In this document: one piece after another, positions 15,953-24,210 of the stretch
Layout of the letters: every line of letters begins with the position of its first letter
Numbering within the stretch: the stretch's first letter is position 1
From: Sphingomonas sp. PAMC 26605
GTDB taxonomy: Bacteria > Pseudomonadota > Alphaproteobacteria > Sphingomonadales > Sphingomonadaceae
Length of the DNA stretch: 43,107 bases
Assembly (NCBI RefSeq): GCF_000241485.1
Contig: NZ_JH584244.1
Span: 64,295-107,401 of the forward strand
Reading direction: 5' to 3'
Program-made: the position numbers and the translations under genes
The notes under the pieces: model-generated
The model's input: only the letters and a program-made list of their open reading frames with translations
What the model was told of the DNA's origin: nothing
The model's database searches: none

Positions 15953-16675
15953 ATGAGCCCGCAGTGGCTTATGGTCTTTGCGATGTACGCTGCCCTTTCG
16001 CTCAAACGCCTCGCCCAAATTCTCCTTTGGCCGTTCGGTATCATTCTGCTGGTATTGATCGCGGTCAACGGTGCGCCTGGCGATTCGCGCGCCGCCTTTA
16101 AGCTTATCGGGTCGGCGCTGACCTGTTGGGGCGTGTTGATCTACGTCGTGTTCGGCTTTTCCGGACGGTTCGCGATCTGGCGAGGTATCTGGTGGTTGGT
16201 TCCAAGTCTGAACCGATCGGTGTTTCCCGATCTAAACGGCACCTGGACCGGCACGACCAGCTCGAACTGGCCTGTGATCGCGACGATGCTGGATGCGGCC
16301 GAGGGTGGAGGAGGTATCGACCGGGGTGCGCTTCCCACTGTCCCTCTCCAGGAGGACGGGGTGACGATGACCATCGTCGCATCTCTGTTCACCTTCCGCA
16401 TCAGTGCGGTCCTCGATCGCACCGGCGGCAAGTCCTATTCGCTGACCGAGCGGGTCACGCACGAGAAGCGTCGCAACGTGCACGAACTCTACTATGTCTA
16501 CCGACAGGAGACGCCACAACCTGTTGCGACGGATGATGACAGCCATATCGGCGCGGCGTCGCTGATCGTCGACACCGCCGCATGGACGCTTGACGGGCCG
16601 TACTGGACCCGACGCAGTTGGCGATCAGGGCTTAACACGGCCGGCATCATCGAGGTTGTGAGGCAGCGCCGTTGA
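15953..16675 (+). CDS. cap15: Cap15-like CBASS effector (membrane-anchored beta-barrel)
   Basis: About 240 residues from the ATG at 15953; the frame is open back to 15806, but that extension does not look like the family. Two transmembrane helices come first (LAQILLWPFGIILLVLIAVNG and the segment around ALTCWGVLIYVVFGF). A C-terminal domain from LNGTWTGTTSSNW to the end (GPYWTRRSWRSGLNTAGIIEVVR) has the strand pattern of the Cap15 barrel. Known Cap15 proteins bind cyclic dinucleotides in the barrel, oligomerise and disrupt the inner membrane of infected cells. It faces the cap3 gene and the two 3' ends overlap by 51 bases, unlike the usual co-directional effector. It would respond to the product of the DncV-like enzyme encoded at 18917-20155. 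Confidence 0.8.
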   Translation: MSPQWLMVFAMYAALSLKRLAQILLWPFGIILLVLIAVNGAPGDSRAAFKLIGSALTCWGVLIYVVFGFSGRFAIWRGIWWLVPSLNRSVFPDLNGTWTGTTSSNWPVIATMLDAAEGGGGIDRGALPTVPLQEDGVTMTIVASLFTFRISAVLDRTGGKSYSLTERVTHEKRRNVHELYYVYRQETPQPVATDDDSHIGAASLIVDTAAWTLDGPYWTRRSWRSGLNTAGIIEVVRQRR

Positions 16676-17146
16676 TAAAGCTACGGCCGGCTGCAAATGG
16701 TGCGTGCTCGTGCCATCCTGAAACATCATTGCCAGCCCCTCTGGCAGCGGATCGCGCCCGATGATGGCGAACAGGAAACCGGCGAAGCCGTGGACCGATA
16801 GCGCAACGCGGCTTGCCATCGTCTTGCGGTCCAGAGGCGAGGGCTTTGGCCTCGCCTCCGGATGCCAATCACCCACATAGTGGAGGCCCATGTCAAACCG
16901 GGTTTCGACGACGGCCTGCTGGCGCTCGAGCGACGTCGAAAAGGAAAAGCGTGAGCGCAAGTCCTTCGGGTGCGGGCCCGTCGCCTCGACGATCGTGATC
17001 TCAGGCCCGGCGATCCGTGCGAACAAGAGTCCGCCGGCTTCACGTTGCCACCAGCGCATCTGCTGGTGCTTAAGCAGATGGTCGAGCGCCGGATCCGTGA
17101 CGATAACGACCTCACCTGACGTACCGATCGGGTATCGCAGGCTCAA
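16625..17146 (-). CDS. cap3: Cap3-like JAMM/MPN isopeptidase of CBASS
   Basis: 173 residues. MPN-domain protease that, in type II CBASS, removes the CD-NTase from its Cap2-made conjugates. Visible: Glu36 in REAGGLLF, and the metal-site segment YVGDWHPEARPKPSPLD. The usual JAMM signature is Glu...HxH-x10-Asp. Here His95 and Asp106 keep the spacing, but the first His position is Asp93 (D-W-H), as if Thr-His of the common GDWHTHPE were missing. The reading was checked on the DNA. Either the metal is bound differently or the protease is impaired. Start overlaps the cap2 stop (ATGA). Confidence 0.8.
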   Translation of the reverse strand: MSLRYPIGTSGEVVIVTDPALDHLLKHQQMRWWQREAGGLLFARIAGPEITIVEATGPHPKDLRSRFSFSTSLERQQAVVETRFDMGLHYVGDWHPEARPKPSPLDRKTMASRVALSVHGFAGFLFAIIGRDPLPEGLAMMFQDGTSTHHLQPAVALSTALPHNLDDAGRVKP

Positions 17147-18924
17147 ACGCCCTTACCTCCGCACTGAGGACAATCGGCACGCGGGGGCCAAACCGTCTCT
17201 TCCTGATTACCGCCCAATGTCCTGCCGCCAGACAAATCCTGCCACGCTTGGGTGAGCCGACCGCCCGCCAGATCGACGAGCCGACGGGGTGCGGCCATGA
17301 GCCGGTGGGTGCCCGGCGTAGCTCGATCGAGCAGCAGATCGAGCGCCAGGTCGGCGACGAGCACCGCAATGGCTTCGATCTCGGCTGCGCCGTATGGCTG
17401 AAAGAAGGCGCCGCACGCCGTCTCGCGCCGCAGCGTCGGCGTATCGAATTCGGCAACTGGCAATCGAGCATCGCCATGGGCGTCGAGACCGCATGCGAGG
17501 CAACCCGAGCCGGGTCCCAGCAACACGGCTTGGCCCGCGACGCCATGCGGCTCGCCCCACCCGTAGAGCAGCGAGCCGCCAAAGTGATCCGCCAGATGCC
17601 ACTCATTAAGTTCGCGTTCGTCATTCCAGCCACCGATCGTGCTGATGAGCAGGTTGCAGCGCGCGAGCAGTTCCGGCCGATCGCGGGTGATTGGCTGCCA
17701 GGGCATTGCAAACCCTTCAAATGTCAGATGTGGAAAGTCGCGCCGCAGCCGGTCGGCCAGCGCCGGAGCCTTGTATCGGCCAGCGCTGGCGGCGCCGAGC
17801 ACGTGTCGTCCAGTATTCGCGCGGGTCAATGTTTCGGGATCAATCAGCACTTGCTCGCCAACCCCGGCCGCGGCCAGCATGCGCGCGACAGGTGACCCCA
17901 GCGAGCCGCATCCGATCAGTCCAACGGTGCATGCGAGCAGGTCGCCGACGTTCGGGTTGGAATCGCGACCATGGATCCACCAGCCGTCGGCGCGATCGAC
18001 GCGCGAATGAACGATTCGATCATCTCGGCGCTGCGCGACCATCAAGGCTGGCGGCACCTTGCCCGGCCGAAATCCTGGCAGGTATCCACCACGGTGCCCG
18101 CGTCGGACACTGACGCCAGCGAAGACCGCGCCATCGCCGGATGGCGCGCCGAGTACCACTATCGTCTCGGTATCGCCGCGCGCGAGTTGTGCGTCGAAAA
18201 GCGCCGCCTCTCGCGCGCCACACATCGCTGCCAAGCCGCGAAGGTCGTCGACCGTCCGCGGATATGCATCGGGAAGCAACGGTGCATCAAGCCACAGCAA
18301 CAGCCCTTTGCCAATCATTCGAGGCGCAACCGCGCCCTTGCCGAATGCGCGGCGCACATAATCCCGGATTGCTCGCTCGCTGTCCGCCGCAAGCATGCCC
18401 TTCTTGCTGCGCCATAGTCGGATCGGGCGACTGGGTTCGCAGGGGTCGAGCAGGCTGATGATTTCGACACCGTCGGCCGTCGGGTTCCAGTAGGACAGGA
18501 ATTCGGTTTGGAAGTCGCCGGAATTGACTCCGGCCAATCCCTCTTCGAGCACCTGAGCGACACTGCCTAATACGCGCTGGGCGACCCCGACGGGTAGCTC
18601 GGGATCAACGCTGTCGTTCGAAGACAACGCGCAGAATAGACCGTCGTCCTCGACATGCGGAATGCTAGGAAATGGTGGCGCGTCGACCCACGCCGCGCGG
18701 GGGCGCGATCGCGGGAAGCGATTGTCGACGAGCAGATCGACCGTGACTAGCCTGGTAGCGGTCCTAATCGTCGGCAGACGCCAGCCGTACGTGAAATTTT
18801 TGAGGGTCCAGGGCGACAGCGCTGCCGTGTCGAGCGGAGTGGCGCCAAGCTGGTGCTCGAGCCACGCGCCAAGCTGCTGCAGTGCTACCACCCGATTATC
18901 CTCGGGTGGCCCGCCATCAGCCAA
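17143..18924 (-). CDS. cap2: Cap2-like E1/E2 fusion of type II CBASS
   Basis: 593 residues. The N-terminal E2-like domain has a Cys near 98 (EDDGLFCAL). The E1 adenylation domain has the nucleotide loop GLIGCGSLGSP (about 335-345) and IDPETLTRANTGRH. The E1 catalytic Cys lies near 504 (RRETACGAFFQPYG), and two CxxC pairs (GCLACG about 475-478; CPQC about 585-588) can bind zinc. Cap2 adenylates the C-terminus of the CD-NTase and conjugates it to a target, which primes cyclic-nucleotide synthesis. Start overlaps the CD-NTase stop by 8 bases and its stop overlaps cap3, so the three are one operon. Confidence 0.93.
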   Translation of the reverse strand: MADGGPPEDNRVVALQQLGAWLEHQLGATPLDTAALSPWTLKNFTYGWRLPTIRTATRLVTVDLLVDNRFPRSRPRAAWVDAPPFPSIPHVEDDGLFCALSSNDSVDPELPVGVAQRVLGSVAQVLEEGLAGVNSGDFQTEFLSYWNPTADGVEIISLLDPCEPSRPIRLWRSKKGMLAADSERAIRDYVRRAFGKGAVAPRMIGKGLLLWLDAPLLPDAYPRTVDDLRGLAAMCGAREAALFDAQLARGDTETIVVLGAPSGDGAVFAGVSVRRGHRGGYLPGFRPGKVPPALMVAQRRDDRIVHSRVDRADGWWIHGRDSNPNVGDLLACTVGLIGCGSLGSPVARMLAAAGVGEQVLIDPETLTRANTGRHVLGAASAGRYKAPALADRLRRDFPHLTFEGFAMPWQPITRDRPELLARCNLLISTIGGWNDERELNEWHLADHFGGSLLYGWGEPHGVAGQAVLLGPGSGCLACGLDAHGDARLPVAEFDTPTLRRETACGAFFQPYGAAEIEAIAVLVADLALDLLLDRATPGTHRLMAAPRRLVDLAGGRLTQAWQDLSGGRTLGGNQEETVWPPRADCPQCGGKGV

Positions 18925-20155
18925 CGCGTGAGTCGCCTCCCAGCCTGACCGAGCGCTGCGCCTCCTCGCTTTTCTCGAAATCCCCTAGCATGCCGGTCGT
19001 GAGGATCGAGGGGGCGCTTTCTACGACCAGCAGATCGGCATCGTCGGGCAGATAGTCGCCGAATAGCTCGCAAAGTTTCGCGCTCGCATCGGCCGCGCGC
19101 GTTCCGTTGAGAACGACTCGAAGACCGGCCGCAAGCTCTTGCGCCTCGGTGATGAACTCCCGGCGCATTTCGGTCGACCACCCGTCGTCCAGGAATTGTC
19201 CGGCGACGACCGGATTATACACCCGGTGGTTGAGCCGCATCGCCAGTTGCTCCGCCGCCATCAACAGCGCCTTGTCGTCACGGGTCTGATCAATGGTCGA
19301 CCCGAGCTGGTCGAACGCGGCGACCGTGCATGCCATCAATGTAATAGAACTGAGGCGGCATACCCCCCAATGATGGTCGCGCCAGGCCTTGAGATAGCGG
19401 CAAACGCGCCGCAGCTGGTAGCCATGAAGCGCGATCGCCGCCTTGAACCACTCTTCGAGCTTGCGCGGGTCGGACGGTTTCCAACCCTCATCACGATGCG
19501 CGAGCATGATGTGATCGCTCGGCAAGCGAGGATAGACATCGCGCGTGAATGCAATCTGCTCGTCGAGCGCTCCGGCAAAAGCAACGCTGGCCTCAGCTTT
19601 CTCGATCAGTACGGCGAAATCGTCGTCCGGGATGGCGTAGAGCGCGAGATCGACATGCGCGCCATCGCGAACTTCGACGCGGACGCATGACGGCTTGGGG
19701 TCGGAAAGCGTCCATCCGCGCTTTTCGCAGATAGGCGCGAGCATCGCCTCGACCGCGGCGAAATATGCGCCGCTGATCACCGCCGGATGCGCCTCGCCGT
19801 TCTGGCTCAGAAACGACACTGGCAGGAACACGCCGTCGTCCAGGTCGATCTCCTGCGGCGGCTCGTGCGTAGTGCGATTGAGCGTGTCGTAGGACCAGCT
19901 ACCTTGCATCTTGAATTTGGGGCGAAGCGGCGGCGGCGCCGCAGCAAACTCGACCTTCGCAAGTGCTGCATGCTCGAACATTTCCTGCCCTCCTAGATAA
20001 TCTTCCCAATCGCGGAAGCCCTGGCGCAGTGTTTCGCGAATTTCGTCGCGTACGGCGCGCAAGGCGAGCCGATCCTCCTCGTCGATGTTTAGCGCCGATA
20101 GATAGGTGTCGTCCGCTCCCTCGCGGTAGAATGCACGATGTGCGTTGATGGCCAC
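18917..20155 (-). CDS. DncV-like CD-NTase (CBASS cyclic nucleotide synthase)
   Basis: 412 residues from a GTG at 20155 with AGGGA at 7 bases; an upstream TTG at 20161 is too close to that site. The pattern follows Vibrio DncV: QGSWSYDTLNR (DncV QGSFQYDTLNR), EIDLDDG with the two metal Asp (about 104/106), third Asp in HVDLALYAIP (about 169), then DPRKLEEWFK and LRRVCRYLKAWRD. The enzyme makes a cyclic di- or trinucleotide after phage sensing; DncV makes 3',3'-cGAMP, so a cGAMP-like product is likely. The C-terminus ends SRVG, with a terminal Gly as needed for Cap2 conjugation. First gene of the operon, preceded by a 16-base palindrome. Confidence 0.93.
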   Translation of the reverse strand: MAINAHRAFYREGADDTYLSALNIDEEDRLALRAVRDEIRETLRQGFRDWEDYLGGQEMFEHAALAKVEFAAAPPPLRPKFKMQGSWSYDTLNRTTHEPPQEIDLDDGVFLPVSFLSQNGEAHPAVISGAYFAAVEAMLAPICEKRGWTLSDPKPSCVRVEVRDGAHVDLALYAIPDDDFAVLIEKAEASVAFAGALDEQIAFTRDVYPRLPSDHIMLAHRDEGWKPSDPRKLEEWFKAAIALHGYQLRRVCRYLKAWRDHHWGVCRLSSITLMACTVAAFDQLGSTIDQTRDDKALLMAAEQLAMRLNHRVYNPVVAGQFLDDGWSTEMRREFITEAQELAAGLRVVLNGTRAADASAKLCELFGDYLPDDADLLVVESAPSILTTGMLGDFEKSEEAQRSVRLGGDSRVG

Positions 20156-20192
20156 GGTCAATTCCCTGTTGTGATCTATTCCCCAGCTCGAA

Positions 20193-20208
20193 TTAGGATC
20201 AATCCTAA
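20193..20208. promoter_or_regulatory. Palindromic operator candidate upstream of the CBASS operon
   Basis: TTAGGAT-CA-ATCCTAA, a 16-base inverted repeat 38 bases before the CD-NTase start. It would suit a dimeric repressor. No regulator gene adjoins the operon, so the protein would come from elsewhere. Confidence 0.45.
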
Positions 20209-20287
20209 ATAGAACAAGAGGTGAGTACTCGTGTTATCGGGCGTCTCGTGGTGGGCGTGATGCGTGGTTGGCGCGCCCGATGTGACC

Positions 20288-20355
20288 GCGCTCTATCTGC
20301 GCTCCGACCGAACCGCCTCCGCCGTTTCGTCCCATCCGGGTGACGATCGCTCGCG
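20288..20355 (+). repeat. Intergenic repeat, copy 1 (upstream of the DUF932 gene)
   Basis: GCTCTATCTGCGCTCCGACC through CCGGGTGACGATC matches a second copy at about 25610-25675 with few changes. Both copies are followed by GC-rich inverted repeats; here GGGGCG/CGCCCC-type sequence and CCGGG/CCCGG around 20400-20450. It lies in the 450-base leader of the DUF932 gene, which holds no other gene on the plus strand. Confidence 0.5.
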
Positions 20356-20609
20356 CTCGCAGGCTGACGCCCGCGGGTGATGAGGCCGGCATCGTCGGCA
20401 AGATTCGCTCGCCGGGTCGGGGAAAGGGGCGCGCCGCCCCCTCTCCCCGGCAACGACAATCAGCCGGGCCGTGGCTCCCTCGCTTGCGCTCAGTGCGCCC
20501 GCACCACCCCGTCGGATTCTCGCTGCCCACCTCGCCCCCGGCTGTTCGCCACGAAGGCAGGGTTGATGGCGGGGCCGTCGCCCTGCGGTCGATTGAGAAG
20601 GAAACAGTC

Positions 20610-21452
20610 ATGTATCACCAGCTCGCCACCCGGTTTGCTCACAATGCCCACCAGATCACGGGCCGCACGCCGCTCGACAATGACGCATTGCGCAGCCACG
20701 TCCCCTCGATTTTCGCAGGCGAGGCGCACGACAGTCGGTCGGATCGCTATGTCTATGCCCCCACGATCGAAATCGTTGAGGGGTTGCGCCGTGAGGGATG
20801 GCAGCCGTTTTTTGCAGTCCAGTCGGTGCCGCGTGACGGCAGCCGCCACGGCCACGCCAAGCACATGCTACGCCTTCGCCGCGACGACCAAATCGGAAAA
20901 GCCGAAGCCGCCGAGGCCATCATCGTCAACAGCCATGACGGCACCAGCGCCTACCAGATGTTTGCCGGGATGCTGCGGTTCGTCTGCACCAACAGCATGA
21001 TTGCGGGCGAGCGGTTCGAGGAAGTGCGCGTCAGTCACAAGGGTAAGATTCAGGACCAAATCACCGAGGGGGTTTTCACCGTCGCCGAGGATTTCCCGCG
21101 ACTGATCGACGCATCCGAGCAAATGAAGGAAACTCGCTTGTCCGAACCAGAGCAGCGCGTGTTGGTAGAGGCCAGCCTTGTCGCTCGCTTCGGCGAGGAG
21201 GACAGCCCCGTCCGACCCGAACAGATTATCAATCCCCGTCGCCGCGAGGACGTCGGGCAAAGCCTGTGGACCACGTTCAACGTCATTCAGGAAAACGTGC
21301 TGCGCGGCGGACTGACTGGACGTCGCCAAAAGGCCAACGGCCAAATCCGCCGCAGCACGACGCGCCGAATCAACGGCATCGATCAGGGTGTCGGTATGAA
21401 TCGTACGTTGTGGACGCTTGCCGAAGGGATGCCCCGCTTCAAAAACGGCTAA
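20610..21452 (+). CDS. DUF932 domain protein
   Basis: 281 residues from the ATG at 20610 (AAGGA just upstream). The open frame reaches back to 20340 but that part is the GC-rich leader. The body (DRYVYAPTIEIVEGLRREGWQPFFAVQ, then SYQMFAGMLRFVCTNSM-like spacing, then VGQSLWTTFNVIQENVLRGG) is the DUF932 family found on plasmids and phages of proteobacteria. Its biochemical role is not established. It stands alone between the CBASS operon, transcribed away from it, and the replication origin. Confidence 0.85.
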   Translation: MYHQLATRFAHNAHQITGRTPLDNDALRSHVPSIFAGEAHDSRSDRYVYAPTIEIVEGLRREGWQPFFAVQSVPRDGSRHGHAKHMLRLRRDDQIGKAEAAEAIIVNSHDGTSAYQMFAGMLRFVCTNSMIAGERFEEVRVSHKGKIQDQITEGVFTVAEDFPRLIDASEQMKETRLSEPEQRVLVEASLVARFGEEDSPVRPEQIINPRRREDVGQSLWTTFNVIQENVLRGGLTGRRQKANGQIRRSTTRRINGIDQGVGMNRTLWTLAEGMPRFKNG

Positions 21453-21566
21453 TCGGCATCCGGGGCCACCCTGCGGGGTAGCCCAAGAATCGCGGGCGGT
21501 CCTTGGCGGGCCGCCTGGTCCTCCTGTGATTCATGAGGTCGATCACCCGTGCCGGGTGTTTCAGAC

Positions 21567-21602
21567 ATTTAAGTCAGACCCGAAGCGGGACCCCACTTAA
21601 AT
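21567..21602. repeat. Nested inverted repeat
   Basis: ATTTAAGT (21567-21574) pairs with ACTTAAAT (21595-21602); inside lies CCCG-AAG-CGGG. It sits 115 bases after the DUF932 stop, before the AT-rich stretch that leads to the origin. It could be a terminator of unusual form or a protein site. A decayed copy of the 15609 palindrome follows at 21647-21673. Confidence 0.35.
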
Positions 21603-21751
21603 CCTGCTAAACATCTGTTAAAGCCAATAAAGTCGGTATTAAAAGCGGTCCCGATCAGCGCCGATGGGGAACCCGTGGAAAAATCCTATTTCTTCGCGTT
21701 TTCAAGTGTTTGCGCTAAGAGGCGATGGGGGGCCTGCTTCTGCTTCGACGC

Positions 21752-22018
21752 TTATCCACAATCCAGACTCTCATAGTCGATGAACCAATCAGAAGGGCGC
21801 AGCTCAATCCGTCGGGCTATAACCCGGCCAGAACGGAACCAGCGACGATGATCCGGGAAAGCACGAAGCTCGCCTTGGAGAATGTTAATTGATCCGCGAA
21901 AGCACGAATTGCATGCCTCAGAATGCGGCCTACGGGGTATCAACTCGGGCAAAGCCCTCTGCTTTCGTGCTTTCGCGGATCAATCAGTATGGTCGGATTC
22001 GTGCTTTTGCGGATCAAT
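21752..22018. other. Replication origin: DnaA box and upstream iterons
   Basis: A consensus DnaA box TTATCCACA (21752-21760) is followed by four iterons of the type GATCCGCGAAAGCACGAA. They lie at 21850-21867 and 21889-21910 in forward orientation, and at 21964-21984 and 21997-22018 in reverse orientation, the last ending 28 bases before repA. An AT-rich stretch (about 21598-21655) could be the unwinding element. Reverse-oriented copies close to the gene resemble the operator copies by which iteron plasmids autorepress rep. Confidence 0.85.
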
Positions 22019-22046
22019 GCGAAGTGGGCGTAGATAGTGCCGCGTC

Positions 22047-22952
22047 ATGAGCGCCACGATGGAGACGAGGCCGATGCCAACCAACCAAGCTGATCTGTTC
22101 GCGCTCGATAGTCCGTTAATGAGCGAAGTGCGGGGCGAGCGGTCGCTAATGGCATTTCCGTTTTTCGCTCTGAGCAAAGGAAAATGGACAAAAACGCTGT
22201 CTTATAAGACGGATACGGTCTCGATCGAGATCGTTCCTACAGCTAAGGGTGTCGCGACGATCTACGACAAGGAGATCGTTCTCTACATTGCCAGTCTGAT
22301 GGTGGCTAAGCTCGAAGCCGGCGAGGAAGTGTCTCAAGATTTTTATTTCACGGCGCATGACCTATTTTGTGTCACCGGAAACAACCCTTCAGCTCGTTCC
22401 TATACGCGTTTGTCGCAGGCGCTTGAGCGGCTGCAAGGTACACAGATCAAAACCGACATAGAAGCTGGTGGAGAGGGCGAGGAGGGGTATTTCTCCTGGT
22501 TGTCGGAAGCAAAGCTCTACTACACGAAAAATGGCGAGGGCCGGGGTGAGAAGCGCCTCAAGGCTGTAAAGGTCCGTCTCTGCGACTGGCTCTTCCGTGC
22601 GATCCTTCGTGATCGTCAAGTACTCGATTATGCGCCAGCGTATTTTAGGCTCGGTCCGGTCGAACGTCGACTTTACGAGATTGCTCGATCCGCTTGTAGC
22701 GGCGGCCCTCATGAGTTGAGCCTTGAAGAATTGCGCCTTCAATTAGGCTACCAGAATTCGCTCGCCCATTTTCGGCATGCATTGAAGGCGATATTGGAAG
22801 CCGATGCGATCCCTGACTACCGCGTGACTTTATTCGACGCACCAGCAGTCGGTATTCAAGCTGCTCCACGTCCAGGTCGGAAGACCGGGCATTGTCACGT
22901 TCTGATCGAGCCAAAAGTCACGAAGCTCGTACCTCCTACCGCGCGGACCTGA
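22047..22952 (+). CDS. repA: RepA-type plasmid replication initiator
   Basis: 301 residues (ATGs at 22059 and 22074 are alternative starts; no strong ribosome site decides). Family replication initiator protein A (RPA): FPFFALSKGKWTKTLSYKTD near the start, DFYFTAHDLFCVTGNN, SYTRLSQALERLQGTQI, and a second winged-helix region ending in GPVERRLYEIARSACSG and LRLQLGYQNSLAHFRHALK. It binds the iterons and loads the replication machinery. Iterons flank it on both sides, which supports its identity and suggests autoregulation and copy control. Confidence 0.92.
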   Translation: MSATMETRPMPTNQADLFALDSPLMSEVRGERSLMAFPFFALSKGKWTKTLSYKTDTVSIEIVPTAKGVATIYDKEIVLYIASLMVAKLEAGEEVSQDFYFTAHDLFCVTGNNPSARSYTRLSQALERLQGTQIKTDIEAGGEGEEGYFSWLSEAKLYYTKNGEGRGEKRLKAVKVRLCDWLFRAILRDRQVLDYAPAYFRLGPVERRLYEIARSACSGGPHELSLEELRLQLGYQNSLAHFRHALKAILEADAIPDYRVTLFDAPAVGIQAAPRPGRKTGHCHVLIEPKVTKLVPPTART

Positions 22953-22980
22953 TTCGGGCAGCCTGCCCGGTTGCGGGGCA

Positions 22981-23097
22981 ATTAATCCGGGAAAGCACGA
23001 ATTTGGAGGCAGGGTTGATCCGCGAAAGCACGAATCTGTGGGCGATTGATCCGAGATAGCACGAACGATTTTCGGCTTTGATCCGAGATAGCACGAA
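22981..23097. repeat. Downstream iteron array
   Basis: Four direct copies of the same iteron after repA: 22981-23002, 23015-23035, 23046-23065 and 23078-23097. The first two read GAAAGCACGAAT; the last two carry a variant, CCGAGATAGCACGAA. Spacing is 31-34 bases start to start, about three helical turns, so bound RepA molecules would lie on the same face of the DNA. Confidence 0.9.
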
Positions 23098-23193
23098 CTG
23101 TAGTTGTTTCGCGGACCCGTCGTTTTTGCCACAATCATACTTGGACTAGTTGCACGATGTGACTGGCCAGACGGGATGACGGCTGTGACCACA

Positions 23194-23287
23194 TAAAGGA
23201 AAGCCCGGCACAAAGGCCGGGCATCCCAGAAGTCTAAATGTGAGAGCCTTGCAGGGCTTCCACGGGTCAATCTACCGACCCTCACAT
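23194..23287 (-). ncRNA. Candidate structured antisense RNA with intrinsic terminator
   Basis: On the minus strand a closing stem (CTCACAT 23281-23287 with ATGTGAG 23238-23244) encloses two arms, GGGTC/GACCC (23264-23280) and AGCC/GGCT (23245-23258), giving a three-way junction. Then comes a 7-bp terminator hairpin GCCCGGC/GCCGGGC (23203-23222) with TTTCCTTTATG after it. No minus-strand protein gene ends here, so the terminator suggests an RNA gene lying antisense to the leader of the winged-helix gene. The 5' end and promoter are not determined. Placement next to the origin suggests copy control, but that is inference. Confidence 0.45.
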
Positions 23288-23373
23288 AGCGACTTCCGAG
23301 CTTCGGTTCAAGGATGCGCGCTTTGCGCCATGGAGTTTCTTTGCCCCGGTCCCAGCCCCAAAGGGGATGGAAG

Positions 23374-24210
23374 ATGCAAGCCGTATCAGTCGCACGCGCG
23401 AGCTTCATGGCGCTTGAGCGCATCACGCTAACCCACACCCGCGCGAGATCAGGCGGGCCCAACCCCACGCGCGCAAAGGTTCACCCGAACAGCCGGCTCG
23501 CCGGCACATTCGAGGACGATTTCTTCTACAGCTACGCAAAAGGCGAGACCGATCGGATCTACGCACGTGCGGCCGAGCTTGAAGACCAGAAGAACGCGAT
23601 CCGGCGAAGCGCCAAGGCTGAAGGCCGCGTTCTCACCCCTGACGAGCGGCGTATCATGCTGCTCACCCCAGGGGCGCTGAGGATCCTCAAGGTGCTGCTC
23701 GAGCTGGCCCGGACCTGCTCAGGCAAGGTTTTCCCGACGTGGGAATGGATCGAGCAGAAAAGCGGGCGATCGCGCGCAACCGTCCACCGTGCCCTCAAGA
23801 ACCTCGCCGCGGTCGGCTTGTTGGATAAGCAGCGTAGGTGTGTCCCGATCGAGCCGACCGCCGATCGGCCAAAGGCCAAGAACGAGCAGACGTCAAACGT
23901 GTATCGGATGCGCTTCCCCAACTGCCTCGTCAGGTTTCTGCCACGCAAGATGCAGCCAGTACCGCTTCCCGATGATGTCGTTCAAAGCGAGTCTGATCGG
24001 GTCGAGGCAATCGCGGCTATGCGCCTCTGGCGATCACCGCGGCAGGTCGCTGCCGAGGATTTCGAGGACGCCGGCCTGCGTCGCATCATGCTTAGCCTCG
24101 CAACCGCTGTCGAGAGACAAGAGTCTCAAAAAAATGGTCAACCGCATATAGATTCATCTATTCTATGGGAAAATGGAATTGGCCTAGTCGGCCAACGCCC
24201 TGACGCCTGA
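23374..24210 (+). CDS. Winged-helix plasmid protein next to repA
   Basis: 278 residues from the ATG at 23374 (GGGGATGGAAG just upstream); the frame is open to 23314. A helix-turn-helix lies near residues 100-155: LLTPGALRILKVLLELARTCSGKVFPTWEWIEQKSGRSRATVHRALKNL, the pattern of replication-associated winged-helix proteins in which a recognition helix follows the WIEQKSGRS turn. The rest is basic and not recognised. Proteins of this kind are common beside repA in alphaproteobacterial plasmids; a role in replication control or transcription is plausible. Its leader is overlapped by the candidate antisense RNA. Confidence 0.7.
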   Translation: MQAVSVARASFMALERITLTHTRARSGGPNPTRAKVHPNSRLAGTFEDDFFYSYAKGETDRIYARAAELEDQKNAIRRSAKAEGRVLTPDERRIMLLTPGALRILKVLLELARTCSGKVFPTWEWIEQKSGRSRATVHRALKNLAAVGLLDKQRRCVPIEPTADRPKAKNEQTSNVYRMRFPNCLVRFLPRKMQPVPLPDDVVQSESDRVEAIAAMRLWRSPRQVAAEDFEDAGLRRIMLSLATAVERQESQKNGQPHIDSSILWENGIGLVGQRPDA

